Shown in pieces: positions 34,496-42,955 of a stretch of DNA of 64,000 nt. Where the stretch lies: NCBI RefSeq assembly GCF_003254055.1, contig NZ_QKZT01000007.1:62001-126000 (forward strand), given 5' to 3'. This DNA is from Algoriphagus chordae (GTDB taxonomy: Bacteria > Bacteroidota > Bacteroidia > Cytophagales > Cyclobacteriaceae). The notes under the pieces were generated by a model. That model was given only the letters and a program-made list of their open reading frames with translations, had not been told where the DNA came from and ran no database searches. The position numbers and the translations under genes are program-made. Numbering within the stretch: the first letter of the stretch is position 1; the number at the start of each line of letters is the position of its first letter.

Positions 34496-35368
34496 TTAAC
34501 TATCCTCAAGTGCATTTGCACCGGAGACAATTTCAAGTATTTCATTGGTAATTGCTGCCTGACGTGTTCTGTTGTACATCAATCTAAGCTCTTTCAACAA
34601 TTCACCGGCATTGTCTGTTGCCTTGTCCATCGCTGTCATTCTAGCGCCATGCTCACCGGCATTGCTTTCTAGAACAGCCTTGTAAAACTGGATCTTCAAA
34701 GAAGTTGGCACCAACTCTTCGATAATGTATTTTCTAGATGGCTCGAGGATGTAATCTGTGTCAGGCGTTTTCTCATCATCAGAATCATCATTTGCCATAG
34801 GCAAAAACTGCTCAACCTTAACCACCTGAGTCGCTACGTTTTGGAATTCATTGAAAACCAACACTACCTGATCATATTCACCAGCAATAAATGCGTTCAT
34901 AGCATATTCAGCTGCGTTGCGAGCATTTCCAAAGGTAAGGTCATGGAATAGCTGAGAATAATCAGCCACCATATTGAATCCACGCTTTTTGAAAGATTCA
35001 AAAGCCTTTTTACCAATAGGAAGTATAGTGATATCCTTTCCAGCAAATTGTCCTGCGATAGCAAGATTCACTCCTTTGATAACATTTGAATTGAAAGCAC
35101 CACAAAGTCCTTTGTCTGAAGTCACTGGAATGATCAATACATTTCTCACTTCACGCTTTTCAGCAAATACAATATCTGCGGCTCCATCAGAAGCAGCGGA
35201 TACGTTGTTCAGGATTTGGGTCAACTTCTGAGAGTAAGGACGCATCTGTACGATTTTATCCTGCGCTCTTCTAAGTTTGGCGGCGGAAACCATTTTCATG
35301 GCCTTAGTAATCTGCTGAGTAGAGACTACTGAGGTTATCCGTTCCTTTACTTCCTTAAGGTTAGCCAT
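34496..35368 (-). CDS. atpG: F1F0 ATP synthase gamma subunit
   Basis: The 290-residue central stalk protein has the paired terminal coiled coils of gamma: ANLKEVKERITSVVSTQQITKAMKMVSAAKLRRAQ at the start (given here in pieces: KERITSV, KAMKMVSAAKLRRA) and LMYNRTRQAAITNEILEIVSGA at the end. It rotates inside the alpha-beta hexamer. It is the last gene of the operon; in many bacteria atpD and atpC follow, but here the operon ends with a terminator. Confidence 0.96.
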   Translation of the reverse strand: MANLKEVKERITSVVSTQQITKAMKMVSAAKLRRAQDKIVQMRPYSQKLTQILNNVSAASDGAADIVFAEKREVRNVLIIPVTSDKGLCGAFNSNVIKGVNLAIAGQFAGKDITILPIGKKAFESFKKRGFNMVADYSQLFHDLTFGNARNAAEYAMNAFIAGEYDQVVLVFNEFQNVATQVVKVEQFLPMANDDSDDEKTPDTDYILEPSRKYIIEELVPTSLKIQFYKAVLESNAGEHGARMTAMDKATDNAGELLKELRLMYNRTRQAAITNEILEIVSGANALEDS

Positions 35369-35433
35369 CTTGCTTGCTTTGTGCTTGGGTATTAACTAAC
35401 CGGAAGACTTTCGCCTTCCGGAATTCAAATCAA

Positions 35434-37011
35434 TTATTTAGAGAACTTAGGAGCCAATTCTGCAGCTGCCTTAGAAAGAACTTTACCAGCTCCATCCACA
35501 TCACCTTTTAGGATCAGTTGAAGCGCCTCAGGATAAGAAGTATCCAAAAGTGTATAGAATTCTTTTTCAAAAGCTCTAGCATTTTCTACAGGAACTGTGT
35601 CCATCAAGCCTTTTGTAGAGGCATAAATGATAGCTACCTGATGCGCTACTGGTACTGGTGAGTACTGCGCCTGCTTCAAGATTTCTTGGTTTCTTCTACC
35701 TCTTTCGATTGTACGCTTGGTAGTTGCATCTAGATCAGAACCAAACTTAGAGAATGCTTCCAATTCACGGAAAGCTGCCTGATCCAATTTCAGAGTACCG
35801 GCAATTTTCTTCATTGCTTTGATCTGTGCGTTACCACCTACTCTAGATACCGAGATACCTACGTTAATCGCAGGACGGATACCAGAGTTGAACAAGTTAG
35901 TCTCCAAGAAGATCTGACCATCTGTAATAGAGATTACGTTAGTCGGGATATATGCAGAAACATCACCAGCTTGAGTTTCGATAATAGGAAGTGCAGTCAA
36001 AGACCCGCCTCCTTTTACCAAATGCTTAATAGAATCTGGCAAATCGTTCATTTCACTAGCGATCTTATCAGATTTATTGATTTTGGCCGCTCTTTCAAGC
36101 AATCTTGAGTGAAGGTAGAATACATCACCTGGATATGCTTCACGTCCTGGAGGTCTTCTCAAAAGTAGAGATACCTCACGGTAAGCTACTGCTTGCTTAG
36201 AAAGATCATCATAGACAACCAATGCTGGACGACCTGTATCTCTGAAAAATTCACCGATCGAAGCACCTGTAAATGGCGCAAAGAACTGCATTGGAGCTGG
36301 CTCAGATGCTGGAGAAGCTACAACTACTGTATATGGAAGTGCACCGCCTTTTTCCAAAGCTGCTACTACACCTGCTACGGTAGATGCTTTCTGACCGATT
36401 GCAACGTAGATACAGAAAACTGGCTCACCTTTATCGTAAAATTCTTTTTGGTTCAAGATAGCATCGATAACTACCGCTGTCTTACCAGTCTGACGGTCAC
36501 CAATTACTAATTCTCTTTGTCCTCTACCGATTGGAATCATCGCATCGATAGATTTGATACCTGTTTGAAGAGGCTCAGTTACTGGCTGACGATAGATTAC
36601 ACCTGGAGCTTTACGTTCCAATGGCATCTCGTACAACTCACCAGTGATAGGGCCTTTACCGTCAATAGGATTACCCAAGGTATCCACTACACGGCCTAGC
36701 ATTCCTTCACCTACTTGAATAGAGGCAATTCTTTTTGTTCTTTTTACGGTATCTCCTTCTTTTACAGATTTGGAATCACCGAAAAGTACAGCTCCTACAT
36801 TGTCTTCTTCAAGGTTCAGAACCATTGCTTTCAGACCATTGTCGAATTCGAGCAATTCACCGGACTGCGCCTTAGAAAGTCCATAGATACGAGCTACACC
36901 ATCCCCCACTTGAAGGACTGTACCCACTTCTTCGAGTTCTGCTTCGGTTCTTGCACCAGAGAGTTGCTCTCTTAAAATTGCCGAAACTTCATCAGGTCTT
37001 ACTTCTGCCAT
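35434..37011 (-). CDS. atpA: F1F0 ATP synthase alpha subunit
   Basis: The 525-residue protein carries the Walker A motif GDRQTGKT at 171-178 and the alpha signature [14 protein letters not shown] near 385-398. Alpha binds nucleotide at the non-catalytic sites. The gene lies between atpH and atpG, as usual. The length is slightly more than the E. coli protein (513). Confidence 0.97.
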   Translation of the reverse strand: MAEVRPDEVSAILREQLSGARTEAELEEVGTVLQVGDGVARIYGLSKAQSGELLEFDNGLKAMVLNLEEDNVGAVLFGDSKSVKEGDTVKRTKRIASIQVGEGMLGRVVDTLGNPIDGKGPITGELYEMPLERKAPGVIYRQPVTEPLQTGIKSIDAMIPIGRGQRELVIGDRQTGKTAVVIDAILNQKEFYDKGEPVFCIYVAIGQKASTVAGVVAALEKGGALPYTVVVASPASEPAPMQFFAPFTGASIGEFFRDTGRPALVVYDDLSKQAVAYREVSLLLRRPPGREAYPGDVFYLHSRLLERAAKINKSDKIASEMNDLPDSIKHLVKGGGSLTALPIIETQAGDVSAYIPTNVISITDGQIFLETNLFNSGIRPAINVGISVSRVGGNAQIKAMKKIAGTLKLDQAAFRELEAFSKFGSDLDATTKRTIERGRRNQEILKQAQYSPVPVAHQVAIIYASTKGLMDTVPVENARAFEKEFYTLLDTSYPEALQLILKGDVDGAGKVLSKAAAELAPKFSK

Positions 37012-37036
37012 GATATATTAAGATTAATGCTTTTGA

Positions 37037-37597
37037 TTAGATTTTACTTTCGTAATGATTTTGGATAAACTGAGTTTTCAACTGTCTCAGTTTGCTACTC
37101 AACGACTCGTCAAGCTGACGGTCATTTACTTTCAAAATATATCCACCTATCAAGGCTGGATCTATTTTCTCCACCAATTGTACTGATTGCTTACCGGAAA
37201 TCTCCTTCACCACTTCCGCAAACTCCTTACGTAGTTTGTCACCGATAGGGAACGTAGTAGTCACTTCAGCTACCTGAATAGATTTATGTAGATTATACTG
37301 GTTTTCAAATTCCTTTGCTACATCTAGCAGAATTTCTTCTCTATTCTTACGCGAAACAATCTCGAAGAAAGTCAATGTAAGTGGATCAGCTCCTTTAGCA
37401 AAAAGCGCTTTCAGCACATTCAGTTTCTTATCAGAATTGACAATTGGATTCTTTAGAACCGCGCTCAACTCGTGATTGCTATCTGCCAAGGCAGTTAGCC
37501 TTAGAAAATCTGTGTGCACCTCCTCTAGTCTTCCTTTTTCCAAAGAAAGTTCCATGATTGACTTGGCATAGCGGGATGCTACTCTCTGGTTTGACAT
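37037..37597 (-). CDS. atpH: F1F0 ATP synthase delta subunit
   Basis: The 186-residue protein starts VASRYAKSIMELSLEKG, the standard N-terminal six-helix domain, and ends with DPALIGGYILKVNDRQLDESL, the conserved delta block. It joins the b stalk to the top of F1. Spacing to atpF is 9 bases. Confidence 0.94.
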   Translation of the reverse strand: MSNQRVASRYAKSIMELSLEKGRLEEVHTDFLRLTALADSNHELSAVLKNPIVNSDKKLNVLKALFAKGADPLTLTFFEIVSRKNREEILLDVAKEFENQYNLHKSIQVAEVTTTFPIGDKLRKEFAEVVKEISGKQSVQLVEKIDPALIGGYILKVNDRQLDESLSSKLRQLKTQFIQNHYESKI

Positions 37598-37606
37598 GGA
37601 GGAGTA

Positions 37607-38101
37607 TTAGTTAAGCTTAAGTTCTTTGATAAATCCATCTACCAAATCCTTTTGAGACTTGTCGTCAGATAGATTTTTTCTCAATAATTTCTCTGTAACC
37701 TCTAGAGACAAAGCAGCAACTTGAGATTTCACGTCTGCCAAGGCAGCTTTTTTCTCAGTTTCAATGACTGCTTTGGCATTTTCGATCATCAAAGCACCAG
37801 CTTTTACAGCATCGTTCTTTGCATCATCGATCATTTTTACAGAAGCATCTTGTGCTTTCTTCAAAATAGTATCTCTTTCCAGTCTAGCATCAGCAAGAAG
37901 TTTCTCATTCTCAGCTTTCAAATTTGCCATTTCATTTCTAGCTGTTTCAGCTGCTTTCAATGCATTATTGATGCTGCTTTCTCTTTCCTCCAAGGCCGCT
38001 AGCATAGGCTTCCATGCAAACTTGATTAGAATGAAAAGTAGGCCTAAAAAGCCAAATAATTGCCAGAAAATAAGACCGGTACCTGGTGTGATTAAATCCA
38101 T
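37607..38101 (-). CDS. atpF: F1F0 ATP synthase b subunit
   Basis: The 164-residue protein has one N-terminal membrane helix (LIFWQLFGFLGLLFILIKFAW) and a long, charged, Ala/Lys/Glu-rich coiled coil, forming the peripheral stalk. It lies between atpE and atpH, in the usual order. Confidence 0.94.
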   Translation of the reverse strand: MDLITPGTGLIFWQLFGFLGLLFILIKFAWKPMLAALEERESSINNALKAAETARNEMANLKAENEKLLADARLERDTILKKAQDASVKMIDDAKNDAVKAGALMIENAKAVIETEKKAALADVKSQVAALSLEVTEKLLRKNLSDDKSQKDLVDGFIKELKLN

Positions 38102-38179
38102 GGGGTATGTTTTATTTCAGATTGTTCAATAGAAGAAAGAAAAGGGAAAGGCCAAACGCCAATCCCTTTTCAAAGTAAA

Positions 38180-38437
38180 TTAAGCGATCTCCGCGATGTT
38201 TAGCGCGATCAACAAACAGATAACTGCTGCGAATAGAGAAACTACCTCAATCAAGGCTGCAATAATCAACATTGCACCCTGGATTTTACCAGCAGCTTCT
38301 GGCTGACGAGCAATAGCTTCCATAGCCTGACCACCAATACGACCGATACCTAGGCCTGCGCCAATCGCAACAATACCTGCACCGATACCAGCTCCCATTA
38401 GAGCGTAACCAGCAGTCAACAAGATAATAGTTAACAT
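38180..38437 (-). CDS. atpE: F1F0 ATP synthase c subunit
   Basis: The 85-residue hairpin of two membrane helices has the polar loop ARQPEA (Arg43/Gln/Pro region) and the ion-carrying Glu64 in ALIEVVSLF. The residues after Glu64 are Val-Val, without the Ser/Thr typical of Na+-binding rings, so proton use is likely. Confidence 0.95.
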   Translation of the reverse strand: MLTIILLTAGYALMGAGIGAGIVAIGAGLGIGRIGGQAMEAIARQPEAAGKIQGAMLIIAALIEVVSLFAAVICLLIALNIAEIA

Positions 38438-38476
38438 AAGTTTGAATTTATAAATTGAACAAAGAAATTACTAAAA

Positions 38477-39502
38477 TTAATGATCTGCATGAGCATGCTC
38501 AGCTACCGCAGAACCTATGTACATCGCTGAGAACAACGTAAATACATATGCCTGAATAGTGGCTACTAACAACTCAATTAGATTTATAAAGGTAACCATC
38601 AGTGTACTAGCGACACCAATAGTATACGATTCGAAGATAAAGGCCAAAGCTATAAAGCCTAGGATTACAATGTGTCCTGCTGTGATCGCTACAAAAAGAC
38701 GAACCATCAAGGCGAAAGGCTTGGTAAACAAACCGATAATCTCTACAGGAACAATGATCAACAACATCAATGGCGGAACACCTGGCGTCATAAAGACGTG
38801 CTTCCAGTAATCCTTATTTCCATTCACATTGGTAATGATGAAGGTCAAGATCGCCAATACAAAAGTTACCGCAATATTTCCAGTCATGTTGGCAGCACCG
38901 GGGATAAGCCCTAGTAAATTACCAAACCATACAAAAAGGAAAAGTGTAATCAAATATGGTACAAAACGCTTGTACTGTGGACCAATAGACTCTTTTGCGA
39001 TGTCATCTCTTACGAAAATAACGATCGGCTCTATGATAGCAGCAGCCCCTTTTGGAGCTACAGCACCATTTTTCTTATAGAATGAAGCAGCAGAAAGTGC
39101 CAACCAACCTACGACGATCAAGACTATAAATAGCATCACCACGTTCTTGGTAATAGAGAATTCTATAAAGCTACCTCCATCCGATCTACCTAGGTGATCG
39201 TGCTCATCGATGAAATACCCTTCATGTGCATAAGCTTCACCAAATGCATGTGTTTCGTGATTTTGGAAATCAGAAGATTTGAAAAACTCCAAACCACGAT
39301 CACCAGAATATACGATCACTGGAAGTGGCAAAGTAACATGAGTATGCCCCAAAGTCACCAAATGCCACTCATGCGAATCCTTCACGTGATGCATGATGAA
39401 GCTAGTCTTGTCTTCTTCTTGCCCTGCGGCGAAAGTGGTGCTATTAAAAACAAGCAAAAATGCTGAAATTAAAAGACTTAGGGCCAGTAATTTACGCTTC
39501 AT
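38477..39502 (-). CDS. atpB: F1F0 ATP synthase a subunit with His-rich N-terminal extension
   Basis: The 341-residue protein is longer than typical a subunits (about 270) because of a signal-peptide-like start (MKRKLLALSLLISAFLLVF) and a His-rich segment of about 100 residues (for example HHVKDSHEWH, LGHTH, DEHDHLG) before the first canonical helix. The essential Arg is in LMVRLFVAITAGH near residue 270. The C-terminus is again His-rich (EHAHADH). The open frame extends upstream to 39568, but that would overlap the previous gene; ATG 39502 leaves a 19-base gap. Confidence 0.93.
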   Translation of the reverse strand: MKRKLLALSLLISAFLLVFNSTTFAAGQEEDKTSFIMHHVKDSHEWHLVTLGHTHVTLPLPVIVYSGDRGLEFFKSSDFQNHETHAFGEAYAHEGYFIDEHDHLGRSDGGSFIEFSITKNVVMLFIVLIVVGWLALSAASFYKKNGAVAPKGAAAIIEPIVIFVRDDIAKESIGPQYKRFVPYLITLFLFVWFGNLLGLIPGAANMTGNIAVTFVLAILTFIITNVNGNKDYWKHVFMTPGVPPLMLLIIVPVEIIGLFTKPFALMVRLFVAITAGHIVILGFIALAFIFESYTIGVASTLMVTFINLIELLVATIQAYVFTLFSAMYIGSAVAEHAHADH

Positions 39503-39521
39503 TAACTCTTTTTTTTGAGGG

Positions 39522-39905
39522 CTACTTTGAAATCGGGCGCAAGTTAGACAGAAAGGTGTAGATATCAAAAACTAAGTAGAACAAAAAAACCACGAAGAAA
39601 TCTGCTATAAACAAAATAATATTCTCCATTCCTGGCCAAACAGCTATTCCTATAAACACTATTGTGGCTATAAATCTCAGAATCATAGCTAAAACCATGA
39701 TATTGAAGAAATTTTCAGCAAATGATTTCAAGAGAAACCCATTCAATAAGCTGATCAAAAAAGACATAATTACCATGAAAAAATAAATGTTCCAGATTTT
39801 TTCGTGTACAATATCAGGCAATAAAACACAAAATAAACCGATCAACCCCGCAACTGCAGCTGAGAAAAGCAGGAATTGAAGGTGCATGTTTTTTGGCAAG
39901 CGCAT
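39522..39905 (-). CDS. Small AtpI-like membrane protein of the ATP synthase operon
   Basis: The 127-residue protein has four hydrophobic helices and sits between the atpZ-type gene and atpB, the place usually held by AtpI, an assembly factor for the c ring. Sequence similarity to AtpI is only in size and topology as far as I can see, so the name is left out. A gene of this kind is typical at this position in Bacteroidota. Confidence 0.75.
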   Translation of the reverse strand: MRLPKNMHLQFLLFSAAVAGLIGLFCVLLPDIVHEKIWNIYFFMVIMSFLISLLNGFLLKSFAENFFNIMVLAMILRFIATIVFIGIAVWPGMENIILFIADFFVVFLFYLVFDIYTFLSNLRPISK

Positions 39906-39948
39906 AGTTTTTGACTTTTGCCTGCAAAATTAGCGCATTTTTATTAAC

Positions 39949-40179
39949 TCACTTATTATCCTGCTTCATCGACATCCACAGCTGGTAGAAAGCCAAGATT
40001 ATCGACAGAAAACAAAATACTAGTAACCATACTGGAAACTTCATGTCAGATCGCTGTTGAAGCCACCATCCAAACCATGTGCCTGCTCCTATTATCCCAA
40101 AAAGCTGGAAAGAAAGCCCAATGTATTTTACATAAACTGGGGTACTTTTTGGTTTTGTATCTTTGTGATCTTGGCTCAT
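39949..40179 (-). CDS. AtpZ/AtpI-family small membrane protein
   Basis: The 76-residue protein has a short charged N-terminus and two helices, with YIGLSFQLFGIIGAGTWFGWWL, the start of AtpZ/AtpI family proteins (Gly-rich first helix, GxWxGxWL), and LVFCFLSIILAFYQLW. It leads the ATP synthase operon and probably helps assembly or Mg2+ supply. It diverges from the SprE-like gene across a 145-base spacer. Confidence 0.85.
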   Translation of the reverse strand: MSQDHKDTKPKSTPVYVKYIGLSFQLFGIIGAGTWFGWWLQQRSDMKFPVWLLVFCFLSIILAFYQLWMSMKQDNK

Positions 40180-40324
40180 AATTGCTGCTGTAGAAGTCTT
40201 AATTTATTAAAAATCTTGAGGTAAATGATACTGAGTTTAAACGATACAAATAATAGACCAGTGAATTCGTTCACTAAGTAAAGCAAAAAACCTATTTTGC
40301 TACTTGAATTGGGCAAAACCACTC

Positions 40325-42952
40325 ATGAGAATATTTTCTAGACTAGCGATAGTCATTTTACTTTTTAGCGGAGCGTGTTCTTCCGAACGCAACACCTTTA
40401 CAAACAGGACATTTCATAATGTCACTGCACATTTCAATGCCTATTATCTTGCGGATGTCAAATTGCAAGAGGTAGAAACGGAAGTTTTCCAAAATTACAA
40501 AGAGGACTACACTCAGATACTTCCAGTATTTATTCCCTTCGATTCTGCGACTATCCAGGCTAATTCAGAAAAACTTCAATCTTCCCGGGAATTAGCTTCA
40601 AAAGCCATCGAATGGCATAAAATCAGTAAATGGGTTGATGACAGTTACTATATACTCGGGAAGCTCGATTATTATCAATCGCACTTTGATGATGCGCAGA
40701 ACACCTTTAAATATATCAATGTAAACTCCAAAACCCCGGACCTGAGACATCAGACTTTGATCACCTTACTTCGTCTCTATGTGGATCAAGGAGAATTTGA
40801 AAACGCAAACTTCACCATTGATTATCTTTCTAAGGAAAGTAAGATATCCGAGAAGAACCGCTATGAACTCTATAGAACACTCGCTTATTACTATGAAAAA
40901 AGAGGTGATAAAAGTGGTGTAATTGGGGCTTTGGATAAGGCAATAGAATATTCTCAAAATAAGAAAGAAGAGTCTAGAATTAACTTCATTCTAGCACAGC
41001 GCTACCAGCGAGAAGGGTTCGATGCATTGGCGCACGAGTACTATGGCAAGGCCTTAGAAGGAAATCCTCCTTATGAGCGCAGCTTCTATGCGCAGCTATA
41101 CGCCCAACAAGTAGCAGAACTGAATGCTTCAAAGGATCTCAAGAAAGTCCGAAAGTACTATGACGATCTATATGAAGATCCTAAAAACAAAGATTTAAAA
41201 GACGTAGTTATTTACGAAAGGGCTTTATTTGAGCAGAAGCAGGGTGATACCGAGCTCACTTTAGATCTACTACATCAGGCGGCTAAGGAACCAGGGAGCA
41301 ACCCACGGGTGAAAGGCTATATTTATCAGAAACTGGCGGTAATAAATCTTGATGAATTTCACGATTATAGAGCCTCCAAGTATTACCTAGATTCCGCACT
41401 CACTTTTATCAATGAATCTGATCCAGTCGCTATCCAAATCACAAGTCAAAAAGAATCTCTTGATCAGTATGTTTTCCATTATGAGCGAATTCAAGGGAAT
41501 GATAGTCTGCTCAGCTTAGCAAGCTTGACTCCCGACGAGCAAAAACTAGTCGCTGAAAATTACATCCAATCGGAAGAAGAACGACTGATAAGCGAGGCAC
41601 AAGCACTTCAGCAGCCCAAAAACACCAGTATTTTTGACAATCTATTAGCATTCAGTGATAGAGGCTCGGGCTCGTCATTTTATTTTGATAATGGGGTAGC
41701 TATGCAGCAGGGAGCGATAGATTTCCGACGTACTTGGGGAAACAGACCCTTACAAGACAACTGGAGGAGAAGCGCAGTGAGCTTCCAAAGTACAGAACCT
41801 ACGATCCCGGAGCCTTCAGAAAATGATTCAACGGGGACTGAAAAAGAAAGTCTTGTCTCTCAACTTCCAACCGTAGAAGATCTATTGGCAAATATCCCCA
41901 ATTCTCCAGAGCAAATAGAAACCCTAAATCATGAACTAGAGGAGTCTTATTTCGAATTGGGGAAACTCCTATATTTTGATTTGAAAGAAACGGTGCAAAG
42001 CATAGATTATTTAGAAACCTTGGTTCGGGAGTATCCTAACTCCTCCAGAAAGCCTGAAGCTTACTATTTATTATACTTGGCGCAAAAAGATCTGGGAGGA
42101 AATTCACAGCAATACGTCACAGGTCTGAATCGAGAGTATCCGGACTCTCAATATACTTTTTCGGTAAATAATCCAGATGCAGCCTCTGGTAATTTGGCTT
42201 ATGTAGAGTCTTCAAAAAGATACGAAATAGCCTATAATGCCTATTACGCTGGGCAATATCAAACGAGCAAAAGCATTATAAAGTCTGCCCTGGAAGAATT
42301 CCCCCTTACGCGAAATACCGAGCGCCTTTTACTCTTGGATATTATGAATACTGGCCAAACTGAGGGCCGTGTCAGGTATCGAGAACGGCTGGAAAATTAT
42401 ATTCAGAATACTCAAGATGAAGCTTTGGTAGAATTGGCAAGGATTATGCTAAAACCATTACTATCCGAGGCAGAGTTGGCGGAGCTTAATCCAAAAGACA
42501 TTGAAGCTGCTGATTCCACCCAAGTAGAAAATAAGGAATTGGCTGAAAATGGAGGAGATGAAGACTTGTCTGAGTCACCTTACGAATACAATGAAAACAG
42601 CACCCATATCTTTGTGCTGGCAATGGAACCTGGGCAAGCAGATGCTGCAAAGAATTTATTGGCAGATTTGGAGAATTTCCATTCAAAGAATTTCCCTAAG
42701 GAAAGACTGAGAACAGGAAATATGAATAAGTGGGAGAATGCGATTTTCATCATTAGCCCTTTTTCAAATGCTGAAAAAGCGAAAGTATATTACAATGAGT
42801 TTCTAAAAGATTTCAAATCTGAAGGACTCTCTGATGAGGTAAAGTCAAACTCATTTGTGATTTCAATTGAAAACTTTCAGGTGCTGAGCAAAAGCAAAAA
42901 ATTAGAAGAATTAGAAGAATACAGGACTTTCTTTAAGTCCGCTTATAAGTAA
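40325..42952 (+). CDS. SprE/PorW-like type IX secretion TPR lipoprotein
   Basis: The 875-residue protein has a lipoprotein signal (LFSGAC, Cys18) and many TPR-like helices (YYILGKLDYYQSHFDDAQNTF, YELGKLLYFDLKETV and others). The N-terminal pattern NRTFHNVTAHFNAYY followed by YTQILPVF matches SprE/PorW, the gliding and T9SS lipoprotein that links PorKN-type rings with the rest of the machine. The length is near that of SprE (about 870). A TTG seven codons upstream exists, but the ATG at 40325 yields the better signal. It is followed after 3 bases by the PBP1A gene. Identification is by recalled pattern; moderately sure. Confidence 0.78.
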   Translation: MRIFSRLAIVILLFSGACSSERNTFTNRTFHNVTAHFNAYYLADVKLQEVETEVFQNYKEDYTQILPVFIPFDSATIQANSEKLQSSRELASKAIEWHKISKWVDDSYYILGKLDYYQSHFDDAQNTFKYINVNSKTPDLRHQTLITLLRLYVDQGEFENANFTIDYLSKESKISEKNRYELYRTLAYYYEKRGDKSGVIGALDKAIEYSQNKKEESRINFILAQRYQREGFDALAHEYYGKALEGNPPYERSFYAQLYAQQVAELNASKDLKKVRKYYDDLYEDPKNKDLKDVVIYERALFEQKQGDTELTLDLLHQAAKEPGSNPRVKGYIYQKLAVINLDEFHDYRASKYYLDSALTFINESDPVAIQITSQKESLDQYVFHYERIQGNDSLLSLASLTPDEQKLVAENYIQSEEERLISEAQALQQPKNTSIFDNLLAFSDRGSGSSFYFDNGVAMQQGAIDFRRTWGNRPLQDNWRRSAVSFQSTEPTIPEPSENDSTGTEKESLVSQLPTVEDLLANIPNSPEQIETLNHELEESYFELGKLLYFDLKETVQSIDYLETLVREYPNSSRKPEAYYLLYLAQKDLGGNSQQYVTGLNREYPDSQYTFSVNNPDAASGNLAYVESSKRYEIAYNAYYAGQYQTSKSIIKSALEEFPLTRNTERLLLLDIMNTGQTEGRVRYRERLENYIQNTQDEALVELARIMLKPLLSEAELAELNPKDIEAADSTQVENKELAENGGDEDLSESPYEYNENSTHIFVLAMEPGQADAAKNLLADLENFHSKNFPKERLRTGNMNKWENAIFIISPFSNAEKAKVYYNEFLKDFKSEGLSDEVKSNSFVISIENFQVLSKSKKLEELEEYRTFFKSAYK

Positions 42953-42955
42953 ACT

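Noticed and set aside
40180-40324. A -7 element for the SprE-like gene at CTATTTTG near 40292
   Set aside because: The spacing between TA and TTTG is one base instead of two, and no -33 partner is present.
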